A stretch of DNA of 46,247 nucleotides from Parabacteroides acidifaciens (GCF_003363715.1 NZ_QREV01000041.1:1-46247); one strand, 5' to 3'. Positions 9,265 through 18,871 are shown, counted from the first letter of the stretch. Notes: a model not told the origin generated them from the letters alone. Numbers and translations: made by a program.

Positions 9265-9303
9265 AAAAAAACCGGGGTTTCCAGAAGGAAGCCCCGGTTT
9301 TTA
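9265..9303. terminator. Bidirectional terminator
   Basis: AAAACCGGGGTTTCC and its exact complement GGAAGCCCCGGTTTT are separated by a short loop, flanked by A and T runs on either side. It can stop the DUF4270 transcript (plus) and the converging glycogen operon (minus). Confidence 0.92.
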
Positions 9304-9320
9304 CTTTTACCACTTTACCT

Positions 9321-10625
9321 CTATTCAGCAGAAGCAGCTTTCTTTGCTACTTTTTTCTTGCATTTATCAAGTTCTTTCTGCAATTCCTCTATCTCTTCTC
9401 CCTGATTCTTGATTGTTGTCAACAGAGAATTCAGTTCTTCGTTTTCTATTGTTTCCGGGAATTCGGCATTCACACGAACGATAAAGTCCGACAAGACGTT
9501 CATATAGTTATTGAAAGCGTCATACGGATTGTCGTACGGACTGAATCCGGCACCGATATGCTTTGTACTCATGTAATAGAAATGGTCGCTGCTCTGCAGA
9601 TAATACCAATCCTGGCGGATACGGCGGGTCTGCGACAGGCGTACGCGTTCGCCTATTTCATTCAGCTTGCGGAATGCCTCTTGCTGCAAAACATTACCCA
9701 ACCAGGAACTGCAGTCTCTTTCTTCATCCACCCATGACATCGGGTAAGGAACAGAAATACAATCAACCGGTTTCATCAAAGCCAACACTTCCGAAGGAGT
9801 AGAGAAACCTATTCCCTTTTCAGCGGCAAAGCGAGGCAGTGCCTTGAAGAAGTCGAAGATTCCGGTTTCTGCCGGGTGCAGAGAACCTAACACCTCATAA
9901 TTCATAAACAGATTGATAATCTGTTCGGAATCCGGAGTTGCAGCAATCCAGGATATATATTTATCAGCCGTCAGCGGATATTCATTCCAACTATAATTAC
10001 TGAAACGGTCGGACAGGTCTTCACTGAAACGGTCGTTCTTCAACAGCAATTTCAATTTCGGTTCCGTGCAGGAAGAATAGACATAGTTCGGACTCTTCCA
10101 TCCTAAGATGTGTTTAGCCCCTTCAGTCAACATTCCTTTATAACCCATTGCATAAACCATCTCCGAAATCTCGTCGGAATAGATCAGTTCCGTATTGCGG
10201 AACACCTTCGGTTTAACACCGAACAAACTCTTGATCTTATCTTCCTGTTTCTGTACCTGGTGTTTGAATTCAGCCGGGTCACCCAGAGAAGACAAAGAGT
10301 GAGCGTATGTTTCTGACAGGAATTCCACATTGCCGGTTGCAGCCAGTTCTTTAAAGCTGTCGATTACCTCCGGTGTATAGATTTCCATCTGTTCCAATGC
10401 CATTCCCGAAATAGAGAAAGCCACTTTAAACTTGCCGCCACTCGTTTTAATCATCTCCAGAATAGCCTTATTAGCCGGCAAATAGCAGCGTTCGGCTATA
10501 CGGCGGATAATTTCTTCATTCTGGAAATCATCATAATAATAATGATCGTTGCCGATGTCGAAGAAACGGTATCTTTTAAGACGGAACGGCTGATGTATCT
10601 GAAAATAAAAGCAGATCGTTTTCAT
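9321..10625 (-). CDS. GH57 family alpha-amylase / glucanotransferase
   Basis: 434 residues. The start MKTICFYFQIHQPFRLKRY is the GH57 signature (the His-Gln near residue 11), and the nucleophile region is VFRNTELIYSDE, with the catalytic Glu about 146. The C-terminus is a Lys/Glu-rich coiled-coil tail (about 395-434). No signal peptide, so cytoplasmic and most likely acting on glycogen or maltodextrin. It is the last gene of a three-gene cluster with a GT4 enzyme and a debranching enzyme. Exact specificity (hydrolysis, transfer or branching) is not readable. Confidence 0.9.
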   Translation of the reverse strand: MKTICFYFQIHQPFRLKRYRFFDIGNDHYYYDDFQNEEIIRRIAERCYLPANKAILEMIKTSGGKFKVAFSISGMALEQMEIYTPEVIDSFKELAATGNVEFLSETYAHSLSSLGDPAEFKHQVQKQEDKIKSLFGVKPKVFRNTELIYSDEISEMVYAMGYKGMLTEGAKHILGWKSPNYVYSSCTEPKLKLLLKNDRFSEDLSDRFSNYSWNEYPLTADKYISWIAATPDSEQIINLFMNYEVLGSLHPAETGIFDFFKALPRFAAEKGIGFSTPSEVLALMKPVDCISVPYPMSWVDEERDCSSWLGNVLQQEAFRKLNEIGERVRLSQTRRIRQDWYYLQSSDHFYYMSTKHIGAGFSPYDNPYDAFNNYMNVLSDFIVRVNAEFPETIENEELNSLLTTIKNQGEEIEELQKELDKCKKKVAKKAASAE

Positions 10626-10655
10626 AATATCTTATTTTTTTATTTTTTCTTGTCG

Positions 10656-11918
10656 TTACTTATTCAATACTTGATCATAGATGCGGCGAACCTTTTGTCC
10701 GGCATATTCCCATTTAATATTGTCCACCTCTTTCTTACCTTCCTCTTGCAGGAACTTATGCATGGCGGGATAGGTAATAATGGCGTACATGGCATCTGCC
10801 AACGCCTCGATATCCCAATAATCTACCTTCACTGCATAATCAAGAATCTCGGCACAACCGGATTGCTTGGAAATGATGGAAGGCACACCGCACTGCATCG
10901 CTTCGAGCGGAGAAATACCAAACGGTTCGGAAACAGAAGGCATCACATATACATCACTGGCTTTCAACACCTCGTACACCTGTTTACCTTTCATAAACCC
11001 GGTGAAGTGGAAACGGTCCGAAATATTACGCATCGCCGCCAGGTTGATCATCTGATCCATCATGTCGCCGCTACCGGCCATCACGAAACGGGCATGCGGG
11101 GCTTTCGCCAACACCTTGGCAGCTGCTTCCACAAAGTATTCAGGTCCTTTCTGCATTGTAATACGTCCCAAGAAGGTGATCACTTTATCTTTCACACCCT
11201 TTTTATCCTGGATGGACAAAATCTCCTGACTTAGCGGTTCAACGGCATTATGCACAGTCGTCACCTTTGACGGGTCCTGATGATATTTTTCGATCACCGT
11301 CTGCCGGGTCAGGTTACTTACCGTAATAATATGGTCCGCATTATCCATACCGTTCTTTTCGATGGCATACACATCCGGGTTCACATTCCCGCGGCTGCGG
11401 TCATAGTCGGTTGCATGCACATGGATCACGAGAGGCTTACCACTCACATTCTTGGCATGAATACCGGCCGGATAAGTCAGCCAGTCGTGCGCATGAATAA
11501 TGTCATACTGTTCCGTACGGGCCACAACGCCGGCGACGATCGAATAGTTGTTGATCTCTTCCAGCAAGTTATCAGGATAGCGCCCGGAAAACTCCATGCA
11601 TCCCAAGTCATTTACATGCCTGTAACTGAAGTCTGCATAAATATGGTCACGAAGATCATAATATTTCTGCGGATCCATGTATTTCGACAGTCGTTCTCTG
11701 ACATAATCCATCTGGACATCACGCCATACGATCGGGACGTTGCACATCCCTATTATCTTCAGGAAACTCTGGTCTTCATCGCCCCAGGGCTTCGGTATAC
11801 AAAAAGTTATATCCATATCCGGCTGCATAGCCATTCCACGTGTAAGACCAAAACTGGCCGTACCCAGACCTCCCAGGATATGAGGAGGGAATTCCCATCC
11901 AAACATTAATGCTTTCAT
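10656..11918 (-). CDS. GT4-type glycosyltransferase (glycogen synthase-like)
   Basis: 420 residues, cytoplasmic. The N-terminal motif WEFPPHILGGLGTASFGLTRGM matches the sugar-nucleotide loop of glycogen-synthase-like GT4 enzymes. The C-terminal domain has FLGRITMQKGPEYFVEAA and the E-x7-E motif in SEPFGISPLEAMQCGVP. Neighbours (GH57 and debranching enzyme) point to alpha-glucan synthesis, so this may be the working glycogen synthase while the GT5 protein at 7034 is only half-length; that is an inference. Confidence 0.88.
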   Translation of the reverse strand: MKALMFGWEFPPHILGGLGTASFGLTRGMAMQPDMDITFCIPKPWGDEDQSFLKIIGMCNVPIVWRDVQMDYVRERLSKYMDPQKYYDLRDHIYADFSYRHVNDLGCMEFSGRYPDNLLEEINNYSIVAGVVARTEQYDIIHAHDWLTYPAGIHAKNVSGKPLVIHVHATDYDRSRGNVNPDVYAIEKNGMDNADHIITVSNLTRQTVIEKYHQDPSKVTTVHNAVEPLSQEILSIQDKKGVKDKVITFLGRITMQKGPEYFVEAAAKVLAKAPHARFVMAGSGDMMDQMINLAAMRNISDRFHFTGFMKGKQVYEVLKASDVYVMPSVSEPFGISPLEAMQCGVPSIISKQSGCAEILDYAVKVDYWDIEALADAMYAIITYPAMHKFLQEEGKKEVDNIKWEYAGQKVRRIYDQVLNK

Positions 11919-11929
11919 ATGGTACTGTT

Positions 11930-13864
11930 TTATTCGGCATTATACATCTTCAACAAATCCACTACCCGGAGGATAGCAGCCACATTCATTGCAAACGAGA
12001 TAGCTCCTCTACCCGTAAACGGAGGGTTACCATCAAACAATTCAGGAATTGTCCCGATACAATGCAATGACATTTCCTCCTCCATGCTTATCAGCATACG
12101 TTCGGCGAAAGGCACCCCGCCTTTTCCAAACACACGGAGATAAGCCTCCAGATAAGCTCCCAGCAACCACGGCCACGCCGTACCTTGATGATAAGCTAAA
12201 TCCCGCTCATATTGCGGCCCGACATAATATGGTTTATATCCTCCACTTTTCGGACTCAGAGAGCGTAACCCCTTAGGCGTCAACAACTCTTTCGTCACAA
12301 TATCCAACACTGACCGTTTCTGCATTCTCGTCAATGGAGAATAAGTCAGCGCAACAGCAAAGATCATATTCGGACGGACACTCCAGTCAACCGTTGAACC
12401 GCTAACCGAATCAAACAAGTAATTATACCCGTTTATGAATGTTTCGGGGAACGATTTATCCAGCGCCTTGATAATTTTGTCATACTTCTCAACCGGTGCA
12501 CCACCGACCAGTTCCGTATAGAAACAAAGGGCATTATACCAAAGAGAGTTGAATTCTACAATATAACCGGAACGGGACACCACTGGTTTTCCGTTAATAG
12601 TGGAGTTCATCCAGGTTATCGCTTTATCACGGCCATTTGCAAAAAGCAAACCGTTATCCATCAACTTCATATCCGGATGTTTCTGGCCGGAAATATATTC
12701 CAGTATTTCATGTACGAAATCGGCATACAACTCACGGGCCTTTTCCACGCCGACAGCTTTTGCATACTGTTGGATAGCCCAGATTGCCCATAAAGGCACA
12801 TCCGGATGTTCCAACTCCCGGATCACAGGATCTAAACTATTCTGCGACATGAAGGCACGCAATGCAGGCACAGCCGTACTCATGATTTTCTCAAAGCGGA
12901 CAGGGTCGTCGATAGACAAGGTACAACCCGGCAAAGCAACGAACAAATCTCTTGCACGGACTTTAAACCAAGGATAGCCGGCCAGCAAATAAGCATCGTC
13001 TTCTTTCGGACGGAAATAGAACTGCTGCGCCGAGTTTTTCAGGCAGTTGAAAAAGCTGGTACGCGGCGTACGGGCATCGACCTCCTGTTCATACAAACTT
13101 TTCAGGCGGGTCGTCGTGACAGCACTGTCGCCTGCACTGAAAATAATCGATTCCCCTTTCTTGATCGGGACTTCAAAGTAACCGGGCACATACAAGTCTT
13201 CCTGATACGGATATCCCCGCTCCTGTTCTTTCGGATATTCTATTCCAAAATACCAATTCGGCTCATACACAAATTTCACTTTCTTGTTGAATTGCATATA
13301 AAGCTCGGGATATCCGGGATACATACAAGTCTTGATACCATTCGTAACCTCTTCAAAACTCTGATTCACATTCCCATTCGCCTGTGTCAGGGATTTTACA
13401 CTACGGAAAGCCAGAAACGGGCGGAAACGCAAGGTTGTCGCCGAATGGGCATCTTCCAAAGTGTACTTGATCATGATACGGTTTTCATACAGGGAAAAGA
13501 CCTTTTCCTTCGAGAAGATAACGCCACCGACACGATAAACGGTCCGGGGCACTGTTTCCGAACTATATTCACGAATATATTTATGTCCCTTCGGGCTAAA
13601 GTTATTGCCCTGATACTTATGTAATCCAAGATTAAATTCCGCGCCATGCTGAATAACCGTTTCATCCATAGACGACAGCAACACGTGGTTGTCGTCATCT
13701 ATTGCAGGAACAGGCATTACCAGCAGTCCGTGGTATTTTCTTGTATTACAATCAACGACAGTTGTACAATGATAGGCCCCCTTTCGGTTTGTTCGGAGGA
13801 CTTCACGGGTCAAAGACTCCTCCAAATTTATCATGACTGTCTTGTCAAATTTAAGATAACTCAT
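11930..13864 (-). CDS. Amylo-alpha-1,6-glucosidase (glycogen debranching enzyme)
   Basis: 644 residues with the two-part layout of the bacterial GDE family. The N-terminal beta domain (about 20-230) opens with LTREVLRTNRKGAYHCTTVVDCNTRKYHGLLV. The C-terminal alpha/alpha barrel (about 280-640) includes AGYPWFKVRARDLFVALPG, DNGLLFANGRDKAITWMNSTI and the YHQGTAWPWLLGAYLEAYL segment. No signal peptide. First gene of the cluster; the next begins 11 bases on. Confidence 0.93.
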   Translation of the reverse strand: MSYLKFDKTVMINLEESLTREVLRTNRKGAYHCTTVVDCNTRKYHGLLVMPVPAIDDDNHVLLSSMDETVIQHGAEFNLGLHKYQGNNFSPKGHKYIREYSSETVPRTVYRVGGVIFSKEKVFSLYENRIMIKYTLEDAHSATTLRFRPFLAFRSVKSLTQANGNVNQSFEEVTNGIKTCMYPGYPELYMQFNKKVKFVYEPNWYFGIEYPKEQERGYPYQEDLYVPGYFEVPIKKGESIIFSAGDSAVTTTRLKSLYEQEVDARTPRTSFFNCLKNSAQQFYFRPKEDDAYLLAGYPWFKVRARDLFVALPGCTLSIDDPVRFEKIMSTAVPALRAFMSQNSLDPVIRELEHPDVPLWAIWAIQQYAKAVGVEKARELYADFVHEILEYISGQKHPDMKLMDNGLLFANGRDKAITWMNSTINGKPVVSRSGYIVEFNSLWYNALCFYTELVGGAPVEKYDKIIKALDKSFPETFINGYNYLFDSVSGSTVDWSVRPNMIFAVALTYSPLTRMQKRSVLDIVTKELLTPKGLRSLSPKSGGYKPYYVGPQYERDLAYHQGTAWPWLLGAYLEAYLRVFGKGGVPFAERMLISMEEEMSLHCIGTIPELFDGNPPFTGRGAISFAMNVAAILRVVDLLKMYNAE

Positions 13865-13930
13865 ACTTTATATTTGGTTTTAAGTTTATGCTTTAACGTG
13901 ATAATAAATAAATCGGTTTTATATTCTGAC

Positions 13931-13962
13931 CAAAAGTATCACTTAAAAAATAAAAAAACAAA
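13931..13962 (-). promoter_or_regulatory. Promoter of the glycogen cluster
   Basis: TTTG (13959-13962), 20 bases, then TACTTTTG (13931-13938) on the minus strand: an exact match to the Bacteroidetes pattern, with a leader of about 60 bases. The remaining AT-rich part of the gap up to 14150 shows no gene or repeat. Confidence 0.85.
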
Positions 13963-14150
13963 TTTGCTTTCATATTTATTTAGAAATTACATTTTTTACT
14001 ATTTCAGAACAGTTTGATAAATAATTTGTTACGCTTTAGGACTTATCACTATATGTGTTGTCAAACACATGCAAGGTTGTTAAAAACTGCCAAATGCACC
14101 AATTTCAGAAAGCCCGAAAATCAAGACATTTTTATTTACCGATTATTCCG

Positions 14151-14158
14151 TACCTTTG
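14151..14158 (+). promoter_or_regulatory. -7 box of the M3 peptidase gene
   Basis: TACCTTTG, 28 bases before the ATG at 14187. The frame is open back to 14055, but those codons precede the promoter, which fixes the start downstream. Confidence 0.75.
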
Positions 14159-14186
14159 TTATATAAATATGATAACACCAAAGAAT

Positions 14187-16250
14187 ATGAAGCAAAATAG
14201 CGAAAATCCCTTTTTCGGGACTTACCAGACACCTTTCGGGACTCCCCCGTTCGATCAAATCAAAACAGCTCATTACGAACCGGCTTTCGATGAAGGCATC
14301 CGGCAATTGGATGAAGAAATCCGAGGCATAGCCGATAATCCGGAACCGCCGACTTTCGAGAATACGATTGTCGCGTTGGAACGAAGCGGCAGGCTACTGG
14401 ATAAGGTCAGTTCCGCCTTTTTCAATGTGCTGAATGCTGAAGCGGACGACGAAATGATGGAAATTTCACAACGGGTATCCCCCAAGTTGTCGGATAGCTC
14501 CAATAATATTTACCTGAACGAAAAACTGTTTACACGGGTAAAAAGCATCTACGGGCAGAAAGAGATGTTGCATCTATCAACGGAAGATGCCCGCCTGCTG
14601 GAAGAAACATTCGAGGCTTTTTCCGTACGTGGTGCCGCCCTCAACCCGGAAGACAAGGAAAAATACCGCAAACTTAGCTCTGAACTGAGCCGGCTCTCCC
14701 TGACATTCGATCAGAATGCGCTAAAAGATAAAAACCGCTACGAGCTGCTCCTGACAAAAGAAGAAGAGCTGGAAGGCCTTCCCGAAAGCATACGGGAAGC
14801 GGCTGCGCTCCGGGCCAAAGAGAAAGGAAAGGCCGGATGGATGTTCAACCTTTCGGCTCCCAGCTATATGCCTTTCATGCGCTATTCGGCTTTGCGGGAA
14901 TTACGTGAAAAGATGTACCGGGAATACATGAGCGTCGGTAACAAAGGGGACGGATACGACAACAAAGAGATTATCCGGAAAATCGTCAATATCCGGTTGG
15001 AAATCGCCCGCCTGATGGGTTACACGAATTATGCAGACTACAAATTAAAACACACGATGGCCAAGACACCCGCGCGCGTCTACAAGCTGCTCAACGAACT
15101 GCTGGAGGCTTACAAACCGGTTGCCGTCAACGAATATAGCGCCATACAAGGCTTTGCTTTAGGGACTGAAAAAGAAAACATGAGCGTTATGCCCTGGGAC
15201 TGGAGTTATTATTCCGAGAAGCTGAAAGACATCCGTTTCAAGGTGAACGACGAAATGACGCGTCCTTATTTCGAACTGGGCAACGTGAAAAAGGGCGTAT
15301 TCGGGTTAGCGACTCAATTATACGGCATCACATTCAAAGAAAATAAAGAGATACCGGTCTATCATCCGGAAGTGGATGCATACGAAGTGTACGATGCGGA
15401 CGGCCAGTTCCTTTCCATATTATATACGGACTTCCATCCGCGCGACGGTAAACAATCGGGCGCCTGGATGAACAACGTAAAGGAACAATACCGCGAAGGG
15501 GACGGAAGCGACAGCCGCCCGCAGATCATTATCGTGATGAACTTCACCCGTCCGACCGAGACAAAGCCGTCCTTATTGACCTTCGACGAAGTCAACACAT
15601 TGCTGCACGAGTTCGGACACGCCCTGCACGGTATGTTTGCGAAAGGGTCCTATGCAAGCCTTTCCGGAACGAATGTCTATCGCGACTTCGTGGAACTGCC
15701 TTCCCAACTGATGGAAAACTGGCTGACGGAAAAAGAATTCCTCGACCAGATCGCCGTCCACTACCAGACCGGAGAAAAGATTCCGCAGGAATTAGTACAA
15801 AAACTGGTCGATGCCGCCAACTTTAACGTAGGATACGCTTGTTGCCGCCAACTGAGCTTCGGTTTTCTGGATATGGCCTGGCATACACGTACGGAGCCGT
15901 TTGAAGGCGACGTGATCGCATTCGAGAAAGAAGCATGGAAACAAATCGTCATCGTCCCGGAAGTTCCCGGCACCCTGATGAGCAGCAGCTTCGGGCATAT
16001 CTTTTCCGGAGGTTACTCCGCCGGATACTACGGTTATAAATGGGCGGAAGTCCTGGATGCCGATGCTTTCTCCCTGTTCAAAGAAAACGGTATCTTCAAC
16101 CGGGAAACCGCCCGCTCCTTCCGCGAAAACATCCTGGAAAAAGGCGGCACGGAAGACCCGGACGTCCTCTACAAACGCTTCCGGGGAAAGGAGCCGGGAA
16201 TCGAGGCGCTGCTGAGGAGGAATGGGATAAAGAGCATTACAGTCGAATAG
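14187..16250 (+). CDS. M3-family zinc metallopeptidase (peptidyl-dipeptidase Dcp type)
   Basis: 687 residues, the usual Dcp/oligopeptidase length. The zinc site is LLHEFGHALHGMF (HExxH), with the third ligand expected about 25 residues later in the NVYRDFVELPSQLMENW segment. The start ENPFFGTYQTPFGTPPFDQIKTAHYEPAF is typical of the family. No signal peptide, so it probably trims peptides in the cytoplasm. Its 3' end overlaps the converging histidine phosphatase gene by 14 bases, marking the left edge of the CRISPR island. M39 at 14169 is a less likely alternative start. Confidence 0.93.
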   Translation: MKQNSENPFFGTYQTPFGTPPFDQIKTAHYEPAFDEGIRQLDEEIRGIADNPEPPTFENTIVALERSGRLLDKVSSAFFNVLNAEADDEMMEISQRVSPKLSDSSNNIYLNEKLFTRVKSIYGQKEMLHLSTEDARLLEETFEAFSVRGAALNPEDKEKYRKLSSELSRLSLTFDQNALKDKNRYELLLTKEEELEGLPESIREAAALRAKEKGKAGWMFNLSAPSYMPFMRYSALRELREKMYREYMSVGNKGDGYDNKEIIRKIVNIRLEIARLMGYTNYADYKLKHTMAKTPARVYKLLNELLEAYKPVAVNEYSAIQGFALGTEKENMSVMPWDWSYYSEKLKDIRFKVNDEMTRPYFELGNVKKGVFGLATQLYGITFKENKEIPVYHPEVDAYEVYDADGQFLSILYTDFHPRDGKQSGAWMNNVKEQYREGDGSDSRPQIIIVMNFTRPTETKPSLLTFDEVNTLLHEFGHALHGMFAKGSYASLSGTNVYRDFVELPSQLMENWLTEKEFLDQIAVHYQTGEKIPQELVQKLVDAANFNVGYACCRQLSFGFLDMAWHTRTEPFEGDVIAFEKEAWKQIVIVPEVPGTLMSSSFGHIFSGGYSAGYYGYKWAEVLDADAFSLFKENGIFNRETARSFRENILEKGGTEDPDVLYKRFRGKEPGIEALLRRNGIKSITVE

Positions 16251-16908
16251 GCCTGCTTCTTAATACCGCAGTCTTATCCAGTTCCAATGGAGTTACCAAT
16301 TCATACTCATCTGTTTGTTTATTCAATTCCAAAATCACCAACTCTCCATTTTTAGGAGATAGCATTTGTTCGAATTCTTCTACTGTAAGATGGAACCAGC
16401 GCATGATAAACAAACGAATAGCAAGAGAATGAGTTACTAACACACAGTTCCTCGGGTAATCGTCACTTACAAAATCACGATGGAGAGAGCCTAACAGATC
16501 ATTAATACGATCATATACATCTGTACCGGCCTCTCCTCCCGGGAAACGATAATAAAATATTCCATATTCTTTTCGCTCCCGTTTCAGTTGTTGCAACTCT
16601 CCATAAGTTCGTAAATATCCCCATTCCTGTTCACGCAACCGCGGTTCTTCATTATATCCGAATTGTTTCCGTGGAAAGCTACGTGCTATATTTTCAAAAG
16701 TCGAACGTGTTCTCCAAAAAGGAGAAACATAGAAATATATCGATTCGTCCTTTACCAACTCTTTCAATTTTTCCCCAGCCTTCAACGCTTGCCGGATTCC
16801 ATTTTCAGTCAATTCAATAGTATAATCCGGCTCTGTAGCGAATTTACTCTCGTCTGTATTGGCGTGGCATTCACCGTGACGGATGAGGATGATGCGATCT
16901 GGTTTCAT
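16237..16908 (-). CDS. Histidine phosphatase family protein, last gene of the cmr operon
   Basis: 223 residues of the phosphoglycerate-mutase-like superfamily. The catalytic motif is IILIRHGECHANTD (His about 10); further signatures are TENGIRQALKAGEKL, SPFWRTRSTFE, LREQEWGYLR and the second catalytic His in VTHSLAIRLF. These enzymes remove phosphate from sugars, nucleotides or phosphoproteins; the substrate here is unknown. The ATG lies 7 bases after the cmr6 stop, so it should be co-transcribed with the CRISPR effector genes. It may be a host gene flanking the island or an accessory. Confidence 0.88.
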   Translation of the reverse strand: MKPDRIILIRHGECHANTDESKFATEPDYTIELTENGIRQALKAGEKLKELVKDESIYFYVSPFWRTRSTFENIARSFPRKQFGYNEEPRLREQEWGYLRTYGELQQLKRERKEYGIFYYRFPGGEAGTDVYDRINDLLGSLHRDFVSDDYPRNCVLVTHSLAIRLFIMRWFHLTVEEFEQMLSPKNGELVILELNKQTDEYELVTPLELDKTAVLRSRPIRL

Positions 16909-16915
16909 AATAATA

Positions 16916-17680
16916 CTATTTTACTAATACGCTCAAAAACTGCCCATACCCTACATTCGTTTTAGCACCAATACCGACAGTTTCCAAAATATCTTTGAAT
17001 AGATTCAATTTTTCACCTGAACTATACGTTTTTCCATTAACCTTACACTTTGATTCATGCAATCTAAACCTGAACTCAATCTTACATCCAGAAGCAATTT
17101 TCAACATTGTGATAGGAATAGGCTCTTTTAAAGGTCCCCCAGTATGAGGAGTAATGGCATCTTCTTCAAGAAAATGCTTTTTTTTATTTGGTTCTACTAT
17201 TACAGCATCAAAAAAAATATCACGTTTATAAATAGATATATGAGTTCCATCTCTTCTTACTCCATCAAATATCTCTTTCTTCAACACTTTTCCTTCTTCT
17301 TCCGGTATTCCCTCTTTAGCACAAAAATCTTCAAAATAACTCTTCAACACACCTTTAACAGACGAACCATAAACAACAGGCATACCGGTAGTATAATCGA
17401 AATGCATACCCAAATTGAATGCCCCCTTCAAATTTTTGGAACTATGCTCCAACCCAATACCTGTCACCAAACCAGGATAAGCAATTTTCGTCAGCAGACA
17501 GTTCGAACAAATCTCTAACTTCTTTATTTCCTCCAATTCAGCTTCTTTAATTGCCTTATTCATATTTTGAATATATTTTTGGCTAATATCATCCGGCTTT
17601 CCTCTCCTTCTTAGCACATAATCAAAATTGACCTCTTTATAATAATCTTGATAAAAAAGTTTGCCTATATTCTGTTTCAT
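16916..17680 (-). CDS. cmr6: Type III-B RAMP protein Cmr6
   Basis: 254 residues. Cmr6 caps the filament of the Cmr complex at the crRNA 3' end. The RAMP core starts around residue 65 (LLTKIAYPGLVTGIGLEHSSKN), with MPVVYGSSVKGVLKSYFEDF matching the strand-helix 'P..PGSSLKG' signature of the family and a glycine-rich loop TVGIGAKTNVGYGQF near the end. About 60 extra N-terminal residues precede the fold. One base separates it from cmr5. Confidence 0.92.
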   Translation of the reverse strand: MKQNIGKLFYQDYYKEVNFDYVLRRRGKPDDISQKYIQNMNKAIKEAELEEIKKLEICSNCLLTKIAYPGLVTGIGLEHSSKNLKGAFNLGMHFDYTTGMPVVYGSSVKGVLKSYFEDFCAKEGIPEEEGKVLKKEIFDGVRRDGTHISIYKRDIFFDAVIVEPNKKKHFLEEDAITPHTGGPLKEPIPITMLKIASGCKIEFRFRLHESKCKVNGKTYSSGEKLNLFKDILETVGIGAKTNVGYGQFLSVLVK

Positions 17681-17681
17681 A

Positions 17682-18059
17682 TCATCCCAATTTATAAGTT
17701 CTTATCACCTGTTTCAAAGCAACAGAGCAATTGATTATTTCCGTTTTCATTTCCTCTGTCGTTGAAGCTAATATATTCCTAACCAACGATTCCAAATCAT
17801 CATATCCTAACATTCTGGCAATCACCTCCAATAAACATCTCCGATGCGCTTCTCCTTGCTTCGGCTCATCTTGATAATATACAGCAATGGTTGGTTTCAA
17901 ACCTATCATTAGGATAGATACTCCCAATGCGGATATTTGACCATTATAACTTTCATATATAGTTTTCGAAGAACGATCCTTAAATAATGGGCATTGTTCC
18001 CATTCTTGGAGAATCCGTTCGGCCAATTCCATCAATTCTTTATTTGTATCCTTATCCAT
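17682..18059 (-). CDS. cmr5: Type III-B small subunit Cmr5
   Basis: 125 residues, all-helical, the size of Cmr5, the small subunit lining the crRNA-target duplex. Recognisable features are a helical N-terminus, the SALGVSILMIGLKPTIAVYY segment and a C-terminal helix ending in a short basic tail. Assignment rests mainly on size and its place between cmr4 and cmr6. Confidence 0.85.
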   Translation of the reverse strand: MDKDTNKELMELAERILQEWEQCPLFKDRSSKTIYESYNGQISALGVSILMIGLKPTIAVYYQDEPKQGEAHRRCLLEVIARMLGYDDLESLVRNILASTTEEMKTEIINCSVALKQVIRTYKLG

Positions 18060-18071
18060 AACAATATGCTT

Positions 18072-18773
18072 TTATAGTTTAACAAATTTACAATACCCAT
18101 AACCGATGGTTGCATTTGCTCCAATCTGGACGATCTTTCCGTCTAACACATCCAAGTCATCCTGATTTGGAGTAGCAATAATAACAGCCAATACAGACTT
18201 AGACGGAAGCACTTGCTCATACCACAAATTTACGCTTTCGCCGTTATCCAGGCAGTTACGAGCAATAATCGGTAATGATTCATCACTGCAAAGGTTATTA
18301 AAATCATCTTTGGAGGTAGATTTTTTAGTTCCAGAAAACAGTTCATTTAGCTTTGACTCAATCTTCTCTTTCCCGCCATCAAAACCTAAAACTTTTGTCT
18401 TTTCTACAAAATCATTAATTACTCCATCACTGTAAACCAGCCGATACACTTCATTTGTATTGTCAGTATTTGGTTCTGGTATACAAAGTAAATTTGCATC
18501 AAAAAATATCGCACCTCCTTTTTGGGTATCTGATGTTTTACCATTCTTTATAGAACCAAACAAACTCACTATTTTTTTCTCATCAAAATGAAGTTCTTCT
18601 GTCAAAAATTCTTTTACAGCCCCTTTCAACGAACTGGAATTAATGCACGGCAATAAAGTGGTAACATCACGCTGAATTGCTTTATCAATTACATCAAAAC
18701 TAACAACACTCTCATTTCCTACATGTAAATTAGTCTGGGGAATAATCAGCCAGACTGTAGCTTTTTTGTTCAT
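18072..18773 (-). CDS. cmr4: Type III-B backbone RAMP and RNase Cmr4
   Basis: 233 residues, somewhat short for Cmr4. This subunit repeats along the crRNA and cuts target RNA every six bases using an aspartate in a loop near residues 25-35; VSFDVIDKAIQRDVTTLLPCI holds candidate Asp residues. The RAMP signature INSSSLKGAVKEFL follows, and the C-terminal glycine loop is IGANATIGYGYC. Preceded 5 bases upstream by the stop of a 28-residue ORF. Confidence 0.9.
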   Translation of the reverse strand: MNKKATVWLIIPQTNLHVGNESVVSFDVIDKAIQRDVTTLLPCINSSSLKGAVKEFLTEELHFDEKKIVSLFGSIKNGKTSDTQKGGAIFFDANLLCIPEPNTDNTNEVYRLVYSDGVINDFVEKTKVLGFDGGKEKIESKLNELFSGTKKSTSKDDFNNLCSDESLPIIARNCLDNGESVNLWYEQVLPSKSVLAVIIATPNQDDLDVLDGKIVQIGANATIGYGYCKFVKL

Positions 18774-18778
18774 ATCAT

Positions 18779-18865
18779 TTATTTTTGTTTGATTTTACGA
18801 TACTTGTTATATCCTACCTGCACAAATTCTTTGCAACTATCCAATGCTTTACAAAACTCGTCCAT
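18779..18865 (-). CDS. 28-residue micro-ORF between cmr3 and cmr4
   Basis: ATG at 18865, TAA ending at 18779. It starts 6 bases after the cmr3 stop and ends 5 bases before the cmr4 ATG, filling a gap that would otherwise be the only long one in the operon. The peptide starts MDEFCKALDSCKEF and ends in a Lys/Arg-rich tail (KYRKIKQK), so it is acidic then basic and could form one helix. No match to any family is recognised. It may be a translated small protein, a coupling device for cmr4, or the remnant of a larger gene. Confidence 0.5.
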   Translation of the reverse strand: MDEFCKALDSCKEFVQVGYNKYRKIKQK

Positions 18866-18871
18866 CTTTGT

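Noticed and set aside
14055-14186. N-terminal extension of the M3 peptidase
   Set aside because: The promoter -7 box lies at 14151-14158 inside the extension, and family homology starts only after the ATG at 14187.
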